DNA from: an uncultured Saprospiraceae bacterium
GTDB lineage: Bacteria; Bacteroidota; Bacteroidia; Chitinophagales; Saprospiraceae
NCBI GenBank assembly: GCA_938033975.1
Contig: CALHKJ010000301.1
Coordinates: 1 to 5,056 of the forward strand
Reading direction: 5' to 3'
DNA length: 5,056 bases
Below, piece by piece: positions 1-5,056 of the stretch. The notes under the pieces are model-generated. The model saw only the letters and a list, made by a program, of their open reading frames with translations, was not told where the DNA came from and did no database searches. Positions within the stretch are counted from its first letter, which is position 1, and each line of letters opens with the position of its first letter. The translations under genes and the position numbers were made by a program.

Positions 1-1
1 C

Positions 2-640
2 CATCCTCATGATGGAGATATTCATGAAATAATAGAACAAAATATTATTGATCCATATAGCATTACAGATGTCTTACTTACTCATTTGCATTTTGATCAT
101 TGTGGTGGAGCCCTTTATTATGATCAAGATCAAAATATAAAAGCAACCTTTCCTAATGCTACTTATTGGTCAAATGAAGACCACTTCAATTGGGCTTACA
201 ATCCCAATCCAAGAGAAAAAGCATCCTTCTTAAAAGAGAACTTTGTCCCGCTGAGAGACTTAGACATCTTACAATTTATCCCAACAGAACAAGGATTTGA
301 ATGGCTACCTGGCATTAAAATCAGATATTATTATGGTCACACTGAAGCTATGATGGTGCCTGAGATTAGTATGGCGGATGGAACAAAGGTCTATTTCCCT
401 GCCGATTTACTCCCATCCACTCATCATGTTAGGCTTCCATACGTTATGAGCTACGATATAAGGCCTTTGATTTCAATGCCAGAAAGGAAGGAGTTTTATG
501 ATCTGGTACTTTCCAATGAGCGGAGTATATTAGTATTTGAACATGATCCTGATTACAAAATAGGAGAACTAATTCTCAATGATAGAGGGAGGTATGCTAT
601 CAATACTGATGTCGCATTGGATTCATTAACGATTAATTAA
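2..640 (+). CDS. MBL-fold metallohydrolase, 5'-truncated by the window edge
   Basis: This is the C-terminal 212 residues of a metallo-beta-lactamase-superfamily hydrolase; the reading frame is open from base 2, so the start lies upstream of the window. The metal-binding signature HLHFDHCGG is encoded at bases 83-109. The later ligands of the fold are also visible: His in YYYGHTE (338-340), the bridging Asp in FPADLLP (404-406) and His in VFEHDPD (542-544). The dinuclear site therefore looks intact and the enzyme is probably active and cytosolic. The sequence around YWSNEDHFNWA, PNPREKASFLKEN and PYVMSYDIRPL resembles a common Bacteroidota family of about 280 residues, recalled from memory, so roughly 70 N-terminal residues would be missing. 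The substrate is unknown. The HLHFDH motif also occurs in AHL lactonases such as AiiA, but the motif alone does not show quorum quenching. An internal TTG at 86 falls inside the metal motif and cannot be the real start. Confidence 0.9.
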   Translation, partial: HPHDGDIHEIIEQNIIDPYSITDVLLTHLHFDHCGGALYYDQDQNIKATFPNATYWSNEDHFNWAYNPNPREKASFLKENFVPLRDLDILQFIPTEQGFEWLPGIKIRYYYGHTEAMMVPEISMADGTKVYFPADLLPSTHHVRLPYVMSYDIRPLISMPERKEFYDLVLSNERSILVFEHDPDYKIGELILNDRGRYAINTDVALDSLTIN

Positions 641-644
641 TATT

Positions 645-670
645 TTGGAATATACTTTCTTCCAATTTTT
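645..670 (+). terminator. Weak intrinsic terminator just after the MBL hydrolase
   Basis: Five bases after the stop codon, TTGGAA (645-650) pairs perfectly with TTCCAA (660-665) around a 9-base loop, and five T residues follow (666-670). The stem is only six base pairs with two G-C pairs, so it would be an inefficient terminator on its own. The position and T-run support the call. Confidence 0.45.
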
Positions 671-728
671 GCGTTAATATTATAGTTGTCAGATATTTAA
701 CAATATTATAGATGACTTAAAGAAGAAA

Positions 729-757
729 TTCCGTCTTAAAAGCGGAAGTAGTTTTTT
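729..757 (+). terminator. Possible second weak hairpin with T-run
   Basis: TTCCG (729-733) pairs with CGGAA (743-747) around a 9-base loop. A T6 run (752-757) follows after the spacer GTAG. The stem is short and the gap to the T-run makes it a poor canonical terminator. It may instead be a structured part of the RNA that ends at the strong terminator at 773-806. Confidence 0.3.
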
Positions 758-772
758 CATATTGGTTTGAGG

Positions 773-806
773 AGAAGCTTACCCATCAGGGTAGCTTCTT
801 TTTTTT
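773..806 (+). terminator. Strong Rho-independent terminator
   Basis: AGAAGCT (773-779) pairs with AGCTTCT (793-799). With one bulged T at 780, the stem continues as ACCC (781-784) with GGGT (789-792), closing a four-base ATCA loop. Eight T residues run from 799 to 806. The T-run shows it acts on + strand transcripts, that is, readthrough from the MBL hydrolase or a short RNA from the gap before it. The same hairpin sits nine bases past the stop of the opposing nucleotidyltransferase, but on that strand it lacks a downstream T-run, so at most it would cap that mRNA's 3' end. Confidence 0.85.
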
Positions 807-814
807 GCCCCTAT

Positions 815-1726
815 TTATGACCACAGAGGACTCGGGTATACTCCTCTTTCCACCAAGTCATTGATTCTTTTGACCACGAAGGGCTTATCTTCTTGGTAAG
901 TTACTCCGAACCATTCTGCATCAGAACTAAGAACCTTGACCTTCTTATAGCCAGTATTGATCATTTTATCCAAAACCATCGGGATGAAAAACTCAGATTT
1001 AGGTATATCTATCGACTGATCTAGAAAATGCTTGAAATATTCCTCTGTTTTGTCAAAAAAATCAGCTTTAAAGCCAAACATATTCATTGATACCAAAGTA
1101 TTAGGCTCTAAAAATGTCTCAATATCATCATCATTTGTAAAAACACCGGTCCCCTCTGAGTCATGTTTGCTAATCTTTAAAGTCTCTACGATTTTATCCA
1201 GATATCCATTACTTTGAATACATACACCTCGATTCACATCTCCATGATCCGACAAGGTATTCTTTAACTGGTATCCAACGATGGAATAATTGGAATCAGA
1301 TTCATCTTCAAAAAAGTCTATCAAAGTAGAATATGAATTCTGTCCGTAGTAATCATCTGCATTGATTACTGCAAATGGTCCATCAATGACATCCTTAGCC
1401 ACTAGAACAGCGTGGGCGGTTCCCCAAGGCTTCTGCCTTGCTTCCGGAAGTTCGTAGCCTTCAGGCAAGTCTGAAAGGTTTTGTGAAACAAACTCTACTT
1501 CTATTTTACCTTCCAATTTGGGCCTAAATACTGTTTCAAAATCCTCTCTAAAGCTTTCTCTAATAATAAATACCACCTTTTTAAATCCAGCTTGGATGGC
1601 ATCATACAATGAATAATCGATAATAGTCTCACCATTTGGACCAAATCCATCTAATTGTTTCAATCCACCATATCGGCTACCCATGCCGGCAGCTAAAACC
1701 AACAAACTTGAATTTTTATTTGACAT
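815..1726 (-). CDS. Sugar-phosphate-type nucleotidyltransferase (NTP transferase fold)
   Basis: The gene encodes 303 residues with the features of the nucleotidyltransferase superfamily, which joins a sugar 1-phosphate to an NTP and releases pyrophosphate. The N-terminal nucleotide-binding loop is LAAGMGSRYGGLKQ (residues 11-24), with the glycine-rich turn, Arg and Lys of this family. WGTAHA (101-106) lies where the base and sugar are held, and NADDYYG (122-128) supplies the metal-binding acidic pair. Later blocks are HGDVNRGV (161-168), SMNMFGF (213-219) and EWFGVTY (271-277). No signal peptide or membrane segment is seen, so it is cytosolic. The ATG at 1726 is the natural start because the nucleotide loop follows at the usual distance; no Shine-Dalgarno sequence is visible. 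The sugar and NTP cannot be told from sequence. MurNAc-1-phosphate uridylyltransferases (MurU) share the fold, but no kinase partner is in the window, so I give no symbol. It appears monocistronic. Confidence 0.88.
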   Translation of the reverse strand: MSNKNSSLLVLAAGMGSRYGGLKQLDGFGPNGETIIDYSLYDAIQAGFKKVVFIIRESFREDFETVFRPKLEGKIEVEFVSQNLSDLPEGYELPEARQKPWGTAHAVLVAKDVIDGPFAVINADDYYGQNSYSTLIDFFEDESDSNYSIVGYQLKNTLSDHGDVNRGVCIQSNGYLDKIVETLKISKHDSEGTGVFTNDDDIETFLEPNTLVSMNMFGFKADFFDKTEEYFKHFLDQSIDIPKSEFFIPMVLDKMINTGYKKVKVLSSDAEWFGVTYQEDKPFVVKRINDLVERGVYPSPLWS

Positions 1727-1823
1727 ATAATATTTTATTTAATACGTTAATTGTTTTTACTTCTTTTTCAACTTTTCCTGTCTCTTTGTGTTTTAAAAAT
1801 TAGGGTAATTAGAGAAGCATTTT

Positions 1824-1831
1824 TAATTTTG
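1824..1831 (+). promoter_or_regulatory. Putative -7 promoter element for the peroxidase gene
   Basis: TAATTTTG fits the Bacteroidota -7 consensus TAnnTTTG and is followed by GCACC. It would place transcription start near 1838 and leave a leader of about 120 bases before the peroxidase ATG. I see no TTG at the expected -33 distance, so the call rests on the -7 octamer alone, which can occur by chance in AT-rich DNA. Confidence 0.4.
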
Positions 1832-1834
1832 CAC

Positions 1835-1899
1835 CGTTATTAGAAAGAGACAAATATACGACCAAACATATAATCATTTGGTATAATGTTTGAATAACG
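1835..1899. promoter_or_regulatory. Nested inverted repeat in the divergent control region
   Basis: CGTTATT (1835-1841) is the inverse complement of AATAACG (1893-1899), and CAAACAT (1863-1869) is the inverse complement of ATGTTTG (1886-1892). The two right arms are contiguous, so a transcript could fold into 14 pairs with a 21-base bulge on the left side (1842-1862) and a 16-base loop. A competing six-base-pair stem, ACCAAA (1861-1866) with TTTGGT (1877-1882), uses part of the same sequence. It could be an operator for a dimeric regulator or a structured leader of the peroxidase mRNA; neither is proven. Confidence 0.35.
1851..1858 (-). promoter_or_regulatory. Putative -7 promoter element for the nucleotidyltransferase
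   Basis: Read on the - strand this is TATATTTG, a full match to TAnnTTTG. Transcription would start near 1845 and give a leader of about 120 bases before the ATG at 1726. No -33 TTG is visible at the normal spacing. The identical octamer lies upstream of the SPOR gene (4494-4501). Confidence 0.4.
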
Positions 1900-1957
1900 A
1901 TGGGTATATCATCCTAAAAATGGCAATTTTGTGACAGTAAAGATATGAGACTCAAGA

Positions 1958-3328
1958 ATGACTAAGTTTAATACAGTTTATATAGCCTTCATAGGTTTGT
2001 TAGCAGGAACAATTTTCTTCTCATGCACTGATACAGTTATAGAAGGAACCAATGAATTGGATTTTGAATTAAAGAATGCTATTCGTGCTTCTGCAGAATT
2101 CGCTACTGGTTCTCCTGACTTAGATTTTTATATTCTACCGGATGAAAACGATTTAGCCAGTATCCCACAAGACTTAGATGGAAATCCTCTATCTGAAGTG
2201 AAAGTTCAACTTGGTAAATTTTTGTTTTATGAAACAGGTGTTGCTGTTGATGCAATAAATCCATCAGGCATAGGCACTTACTCATGTGCATCTTGTCATA
2301 TCCCAAGTGCAGGATTTAGACCAGGTACCTTCCAAGGAATTGCAGATGGAGGTGTAGGTTATGGGATCAACGGTGAGAATCGATTAAAAGATTTAAATTA
2401 TAACGAAGATGATATGGATACCCAAGATGCTAGAGCATTGTCTTTGTTAAATGTAGCATATGTAAAAAATACATTCTGGAACGGCCAATTTGGTGCTAAC
2501 GATGCCAACGTTGGAACAGAAGATTTGTGGAGTGAGGAACTTGGTAACCATGTAAACGCTGAAGATCTTCATGCACTTGAAGCACAAAACATTGAAGGTG
2601 TGCACGCACACAGAATGAACATCAATAAAGAAATGGCAGATGAATTTGGTTACACTGCCCTATTCGATGAAGCATTTCCAGAGTATCCAGAATCAGAAAG
2701 ATATAATCAAAGAACAATGTCTCTTGCAATTTCTGCATACATCAGAACATTGCTTTCAAATAAAGCGCCTTTCCAAGATTGGTTAAAAGGTGATTACAGT
2801 GCCATGAGTTATGAAGAAAAACAAGGAGCACTTCTATTTTTTGGAAAAGCAAATTGTTCAACATGTCACTACAATCAAAACTTGGGATCAAATGAGTTTC
2901 ACGCTTTAGGTGTAAATGATATGCACATGATTCCATCTTTTAGTACTGATGTAAATGATTTCAGAAATTTAGGAAGAGGTGGCTTTACAAAAAGAGAAGA
3001 AGATAACTACAGATTTAAAGTACCACAAGTGTATAATATGAAAGATACCCCATTCTACTTTCATGGTTCTAGTGTCAGAAGCATTGAAGAGTTGGTAGAA
3101 TACTTTAATGATGGAGTTAAAGAAAATCCAAACGTGCCAGACGAAAACATGTCTAGTAAGTTTGAACCACTTAACCTTACCGTTGCTGAAAAGCAAAACT
3201 TGGTTAAGTTCCTAGAATTTAGTTTAAGAGATCCGGATTTAGAAAGATACCAGCCTTCTGAACTTGGCTCAGGACAATGTTTCCCAAATGCAGATATTCA
3301 ATCCCAAGTTGATTTGGGTTGTTTCTAA
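1958..3328 (+). CDS. Di-haem cytochrome c peroxidase / MauG-family lipoprotein
   Basis: The 456-residue product starts with a lipoprotein signal peptide: a hydrophobic stretch at residues 7-21, then FFSC with Cys23 as the likely lipidated residue. It is therefore probably anchored in the cell envelope. Two haem c attachment motifs are present, CASCH (110-114) and CSTCH (300-304), the two-domain pattern of bacterial cytochrome c peroxidases, which reduce H2O2 with electrons from small cytochromes or copper proteins. Supporting family blocks are NTFWNGQ (171-177), FKVPQVYN (353-360), FYFHGSSV (366-373) and the helix SIEELVEYFNDG (375-386). The canonical catalytic Glu block (NPxEM) seems replaced by VHAHRM (215-220), so peroxidase activity should not be assumed; MauG-like oxidation is an alternative. 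The C-terminus carries Cys441 and Cys455, which may form a disulfide. The ATG at 1958 is chosen because the signal peptide begins there. The gene stands alone and ends at a strong terminator. Confidence 0.92.
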   Translation: MTKFNTVYIAFIGLLAGTIFFSCTDTVIEGTNELDFELKNAIRASAEFATGSPDLDFYILPDENDLASIPQDLDGNPLSEVKVQLGKFLFYETGVAVDAINPSGIGTYSCASCHIPSAGFRPGTFQGIADGGVGYGINGENRLKDLNYNEDDMDTQDARALSLLNVAYVKNTFWNGQFGANDANVGTEDLWSEELGNHVNAEDLHALEAQNIEGVHAHRMNINKEMADEFGYTALFDEAFPEYPESERYNQRTMSLAISAYIRTLLSNKAPFQDWLKGDYSAMSYEEKQGALLFFGKANCSTCHYNQNLGSNEFHALGVNDMHMIPSFSTDVNDFRNLGRGGFTKREEDNYRFKVPQVYNMKDTPFYFHGSSVRSIEELVEYFNDGVKENPNVPDENMSSKFEPLNLTVAEKQNLVKFLEFSLRDPDLERYQPSELGSGQCFPNADIQSQVDLGCF

Positions 3329-3348
3329 AATAAAATTACCAACTTACT

Positions 3349-3380
3349 AAAAGCTACATTGATTGTCGATGTAGCTTTTT
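3349..3380 (+). terminator. Strong Rho-independent terminator of the peroxidase gene
   Basis: AAAAGCTACAT (3349-3359) pairs perfectly with ATGTAGCTTTT (3369-3379). The stem can extend inward through T-G, G-C and A-T pairs to a three-base TTG loop, about 14 pairs in all. Five T residues (3376-3380) and then CTTTT follow. It begins 20 bases after the peroxidase stop. In the - direction the stem ends with TTTT, so it may also partly stop transcripts of the convergent SPOR gene, whose stop lies 25 bases away. Confidence 0.88.
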
Positions 3381-3404
3381 CTTTTGGTACCCAACTGAAA
3401 AAAG

Positions 3405-4472
3405 TTATTGCTTGACTTCTGGACTTAAGAACCATGCATTCACATCAAATTCCCTTGAGATATCTCTCACAAAGCTTTTATAGCTTCCGCTAATGTCTTC
3501 ACAGTTCATATTCAAACCTACCCTAGTATAGGCACCATGTGTTTCTTTATAAAGAGAGTATCCTTTGCTTTCGATTTTGGCTGTAGCACTTCTTACGTTT
3601 TTAGAATTCTGGTACGACCCGATGATAACAATACATTTTTCTTTGTTGAAATCTGTAGCGGCATTAGTGTGTGGAGAACTTGATTCTACTTTATTTCCTG
3701 CCTCTCCTTGTTCTGTTTTACCTTCATCTTCCGAGCTCATTTCTTCACCAGTATTACCATCCATTTCAGCATCTACTTTGTCCAGTGTATCGGATACTGA
3801 TTCTTCTTTGGCCTGGTTTGTCTTATAAGCAGACTGATCTTCTTTACCACACATTTTAAAAAGCAGAGTGCTCAAAATTATCAAACCAAGAATTCCTAAC
3901 ACCCATTTTAACCATGCGAAACCTGATTCTTCTGGTTCAGCGTAACTTAGCGATCGTTCTGGCTTGATATCCTTTCTGATACTTGTAGCTGCAGATTTTG
4001 TATCAGCAACTTTGACGCTTGCTGCACTTTCCTTTGTTGGAACTTTTTGTGTTTCAGGTAATGTAACTTCAGGCAAGTATTTATTCAACTTGTCAATCGT
4101 TGCTTGGTTCTGTAAAAAGTTGATTTGTCCTACACCTGATCGATTAATGGTTCCGAGATAAGCAATCTCTACTTCTCCTTTGTCAACCAATCCTTTCGAT
4201 ACATCTGAGGTGAATTGATTTACAAATTCATCTGCTTTGTTCTTGTCAATATCTCCTCCTTCTTTGTTGCTGATTCTGTCTCGCAACTTAGTATCACTTG
4301 AATCGTGCGATTCACTAAAAACTATTTCTTGTGTTGGCGCTTTGAGGGTTTTCCGTCCTTCTCCAAATTCAGAGGACTTTTTTACCAATTCAAATTTACC
4401 TAAGCCGGGAACATCAACCTTTCCTTGCTCCAATAGTATTTCAAGTAGATATTTTGCAAAGTTTATTTTCAT
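3405..4472 (-). CDS. HU-like (CCDC81-type) domain protein with transmembrane segment and SPOR domain
   Basis: Starting at the ATG at 4472 the product has 355 residues. Residues 1 to about 120 resemble the paired HU-like modules found in Bacteroidota SPOR proteins: FAKYLLEILLEQG, then the turn VPGLGKFEL (21-29), and a second turn YLGTINRSGVGQINF (105-119). A Lys/Ser/Thr-rich linker leads to one membrane helix, WLKWVLGILGLIILSTLLF (187-205). An acidic low-complexity stretch follows (about 210-265), and then a SPOR domain with CIVIIGSY (280-287), the middle block YTRVGL (315-320) and the end block NAWFLSP (345-351). SPOR domains bind denuded septal peptidoglycan, so the N-terminal part is likely cytoplasmic and the SPOR domain periplasmic. 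A cell-division or envelope role is inferred. A TTG at 4496 would add eight residues, but it overlaps a likely -7 promoter element, and the ATG has AAGGAG just upstream and begins at the domain edge. Confidence 0.87.
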   Translation of the reverse strand: MKINFAKYLLEILLEQGKVDVPGLGKFELVKKSSEFGEGRKTLKAPTQEIVFSESHDSSDTKLRDRISNKEGGDIDKNKADEFVNQFTSDVSKGLVDKGEVEIAYLGTINRSGVGQINFLQNQATIDKLNKYLPEVTLPETQKVPTKESAASVKVADTKSAATSIRKDIKPERSLSYAEPEESGFAWLKWVLGILGLIILSTLLFKMCGKEDQSAYKTNQAKEESVSDTLDKVDAEMDGNTGEEMSSEDEGKTEQGEAGNKVESSSPHTNAATDFNKEKCIVIIGSYQNSKNVRSATAKIESKGYSLYKETHGAYTRVGLNMNCEDISGSYKSFVRDISREFDVNAWFLSPEVKQ

Positions 4473-4474
4473 GA

Positions 4475-4480
4475 CTCCTT
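4475..4480 (-). promoter_or_regulatory. Possible ribosome binding site deciding the SPOR gene start
   Basis: On the - strand AAGGAG ends two bases before the ATG at 4472. This is closer than ideal, but it is the only purine-rich box of its kind near the gene starts in this window, and it favours the ATG over the upstream TTG. Confidence 0.4.
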
Positions 4481-4493
4481 TTTGTACATATAG

Positions 4494-4501
4494 CAAATAT
4501 A
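4494..4501 (-). promoter_or_regulatory. Putative -7 promoter element of the SPOR gene
   Basis: On the - strand this reads TATATTTG, a full match to TAnnTTTG. Transcription would start close to 4489, leaving a leader of about 17 bases before the ATG at 4472. A TTG at 4518-4516 lies 14 bases upstream, shorter than the usual spacing for a -33 box. Confidence 0.45.
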
Positions 4502-4592
4502 CATAATGTATTCTTCAATTAGCCCAGCGTGATTTGCTTTTAATAAATAGATGATTAAGCCTAAATGATTGAATTTTAAAAGAAAGCGGATG

Positions 4593-4614
4593 AAAAACTA
4601 AGCCTTTAAGACTT
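4593..4614 (-). terminator. Weak possible terminator of the OmpA-family gene
   Basis: Read on the - strand, AAGTC (4614-4610) can pair with GGCTT (4604-4600), including one G-T pair, around a five-base loop. After AG comes a T5 run (4597-4593). It lies 17 bases past the OmpA-family stop. The stem is short, so readthrough into the SPOR gene is possible. Confidence 0.35.
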
Positions 4615-4630
4615 GATTGCGCTTTTAAGC

Positions 4631-5056
4631 TTAATAATTGATGACCTTGAAAGTTGTTCTCCGATTAACCTGATGTTCTTCTTCAGTACAATCATCACAA
4701 TTGCTGCACACAATAGATAAGTTTGATTCCCCGTATCCTTTTGCCAGCAATCGATTTGCAGCGATCCCTTGGGATCTTATATATTCCACAGCAGAACTTG
4801 CTCTCTTTTGAGATAAGTCTTTATTGTAATCAATCTCACCCCTACAATCGGTATGAGAAGCCAATTCAATACTGATAGCTGGATTTAATTTTAATAATAG
4901 TATCAGACTATCCAAAGATGGTTTAGCATCATCACGGATGTCCCACTTCTCATAATCATAAAATATATTCTCAACTACGATTTCTTTGTTCAGTTCGATT
5001 GGATCCAATGCAATCCTAAAATTAAATGTCTTTGTTCCTCCAACATTTACATCTGG
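4631..5056 (-). CDS. OmpA-family protein, C-terminal peptidoglycan-binding domain (5'-truncated by the window edge)
   Basis: The frame is open to the right edge, so only the last 141 residues are seen; the TTG at 5008 is an internal Leu codon, not a start. The visible part opens with a beta-rich tail (GGTKTFNFRIALDP) and then a full OmpA C-terminal domain: VENIFYDYEKWDIR, the strand ISIELASHTDCRG, the helix SQKRASSAVEYIRSQG, the block NRLLAKGYGES and the ending HQVNRRTTFKVINY. In fragment numbering, Asp70 of SHTD and Arg85 of QKRA match the two residues that hold the diaminopimelate of peptidoglycan in OmpA-like domains. The protein thus probably ties the outer membrane or a periplasmic assembly to the cell wall. 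Bacteroidota proteins of this type often carry upstream TPR, PD40 or carboxypeptidase-regulatory-like repeats, which cannot be checked here. The insert CSNCDDC (117-123 of the fragment) holds one Cys more than the two I expect in this family. It is co-oriented with the SPOR gene, 158 bases away. Confidence 0.9.
   Translation of the reverse strand, partial: PDVNVGGTKTFNFRIALDPIELNKEIVVENIFYDYEKWDIRDDAKPSLDSLILLLKLNPAISIELASHTDCRGEIDYNKDLSQKRASSAVEYIRSQGIAANRLLAKGYGESNLSIVCSNCDDCTEEEHQVNRRTTFKVINY

Noticed and set aside
86..640. Separate short gene starting at the TTG at base 86
   Set aside because: The TTG is the Leu of the metal motif HLHFDH and the frame is open to the window edge, so this is an internal codon of a truncated gene.
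86..640. AHL lactonase (quorum-quenching enzyme) identity for the MBL hydrolase
   Set aside because: HxHxDH is shared by many MBL families, the residues after the bridging Asp (DLLP) lack the Tyr seen in AiiA, and the rest resembles a general Bacteroidota MBL family.
1032..1217. Open frame on the + strand inside the nucleotidyltransferase
   Set aside because: It is antisense to a well-supported conserved gene, has low-complexity composition and no recognisable motif.
815..1726. Assignment as MurU or glucose-1-phosphate thymidylyl/uridylyltransferase
   Set aside because: Only the generic fold motifs can be read; no partner kinase or sugar pathway gene is nearby to fix the substrate.
1879..1887. 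E. coli-like extended -10 (TGGTATAAT) upstream of the peroxidase
   Set aside because: Bacteroidota housekeeping promoters use TAnnTTTG, there is no -35 match at the right spacing, and such strings are expected by chance in AT-rich DNA.
2103..3196. Three - strand open frames under the peroxidase gene
   Set aside because: They are antisense to the haem-binding coding sequence and their translations show no domain; they are shadows of the real frame.
3565..4506. Several + strand open frames opposite the SPOR gene
   Set aside because: The translations are Ser/Leu/Phe-rich, as expected from the complement of an acidic/Lys-rich gene, and have no start signals or motifs.
4556..4605. Repeated heptamer TAAGCCT (4556-4562 and 4599-4605) before the SPOR gene
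   Set aside because: Two copies of seven bases in an AT-rich gap are not enough to claim an operator; the second copy is part of the weak terminator hairpin.

Overview
The window looks like ordinary chromosomal DNA of a free-living Bacteroidota bacterium (Cytophagia/Flavobacteriia/Saprospiria-like). The DNA is AT-rich by eye. Protein families characteristic of that phylum are present: a SPOR protein with N-terminal HU-like (CCDC81-type) domains, an OmpA domain with the HQxNRRT ending, and a di-haem peroxidase lipoprotein. Octamers fitting the Bacteroidota promoter element TAnnTTTG lie upstream of three genes, and most starts lack a clear Shine-Dalgarno sequence.

Layout. (1) Bases 2-640, + strand: 3' part of a metallo-beta-lactamase-fold hydrolase whose N-terminus lies outside the window. 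(2) Bases 641-814: non-coding, with three hairpins followed by T-runs in + orientation; the last is a strong terminator. (3) Bases 815-1726, - strand: a complete sugar-phosphate-type nucleotidyltransferase, convergent with gene 1. (4) Bases 1727-1957: a divergent control region with putative -7 elements for both directions and a nested inverted repeat. (5) Bases 1958-3328, + strand: a di-haem cytochrome c peroxidase/MauG-family lipoprotein, followed by a near-perfect intrinsic terminator. (6) Bases 3405-4472, - strand: an HU-like/transmembrane/SPOR protein, which I start at the ATG at 4472 and not at the upstream TTG. (7) Bases 4631-5056, - strand: C-terminal part of an OmpA-family peptidoglycan-binding protein, running off the right edge.

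The genes do not form one pathway. Genes 6 and 7 are co-oriented and both carry peptidoglycan-binding domains, so a cell-envelope theme is plausible there. Gene 5 is an exported redox enzyme. Genes 1 and 3 are cytosolic enzymes of unknown exact substrate. Each gene seems to be its own transcription unit.

I found no mobile element, CRISPR array, tRNA, rRNA or defence module, and nothing I can honestly call a new system. The points most worth a second look are the peroxidase's apparent lack of the canonical catalytic glutamate, the structured divergent region at 1824-1899, and the hairpin-rich gap at 641-814.
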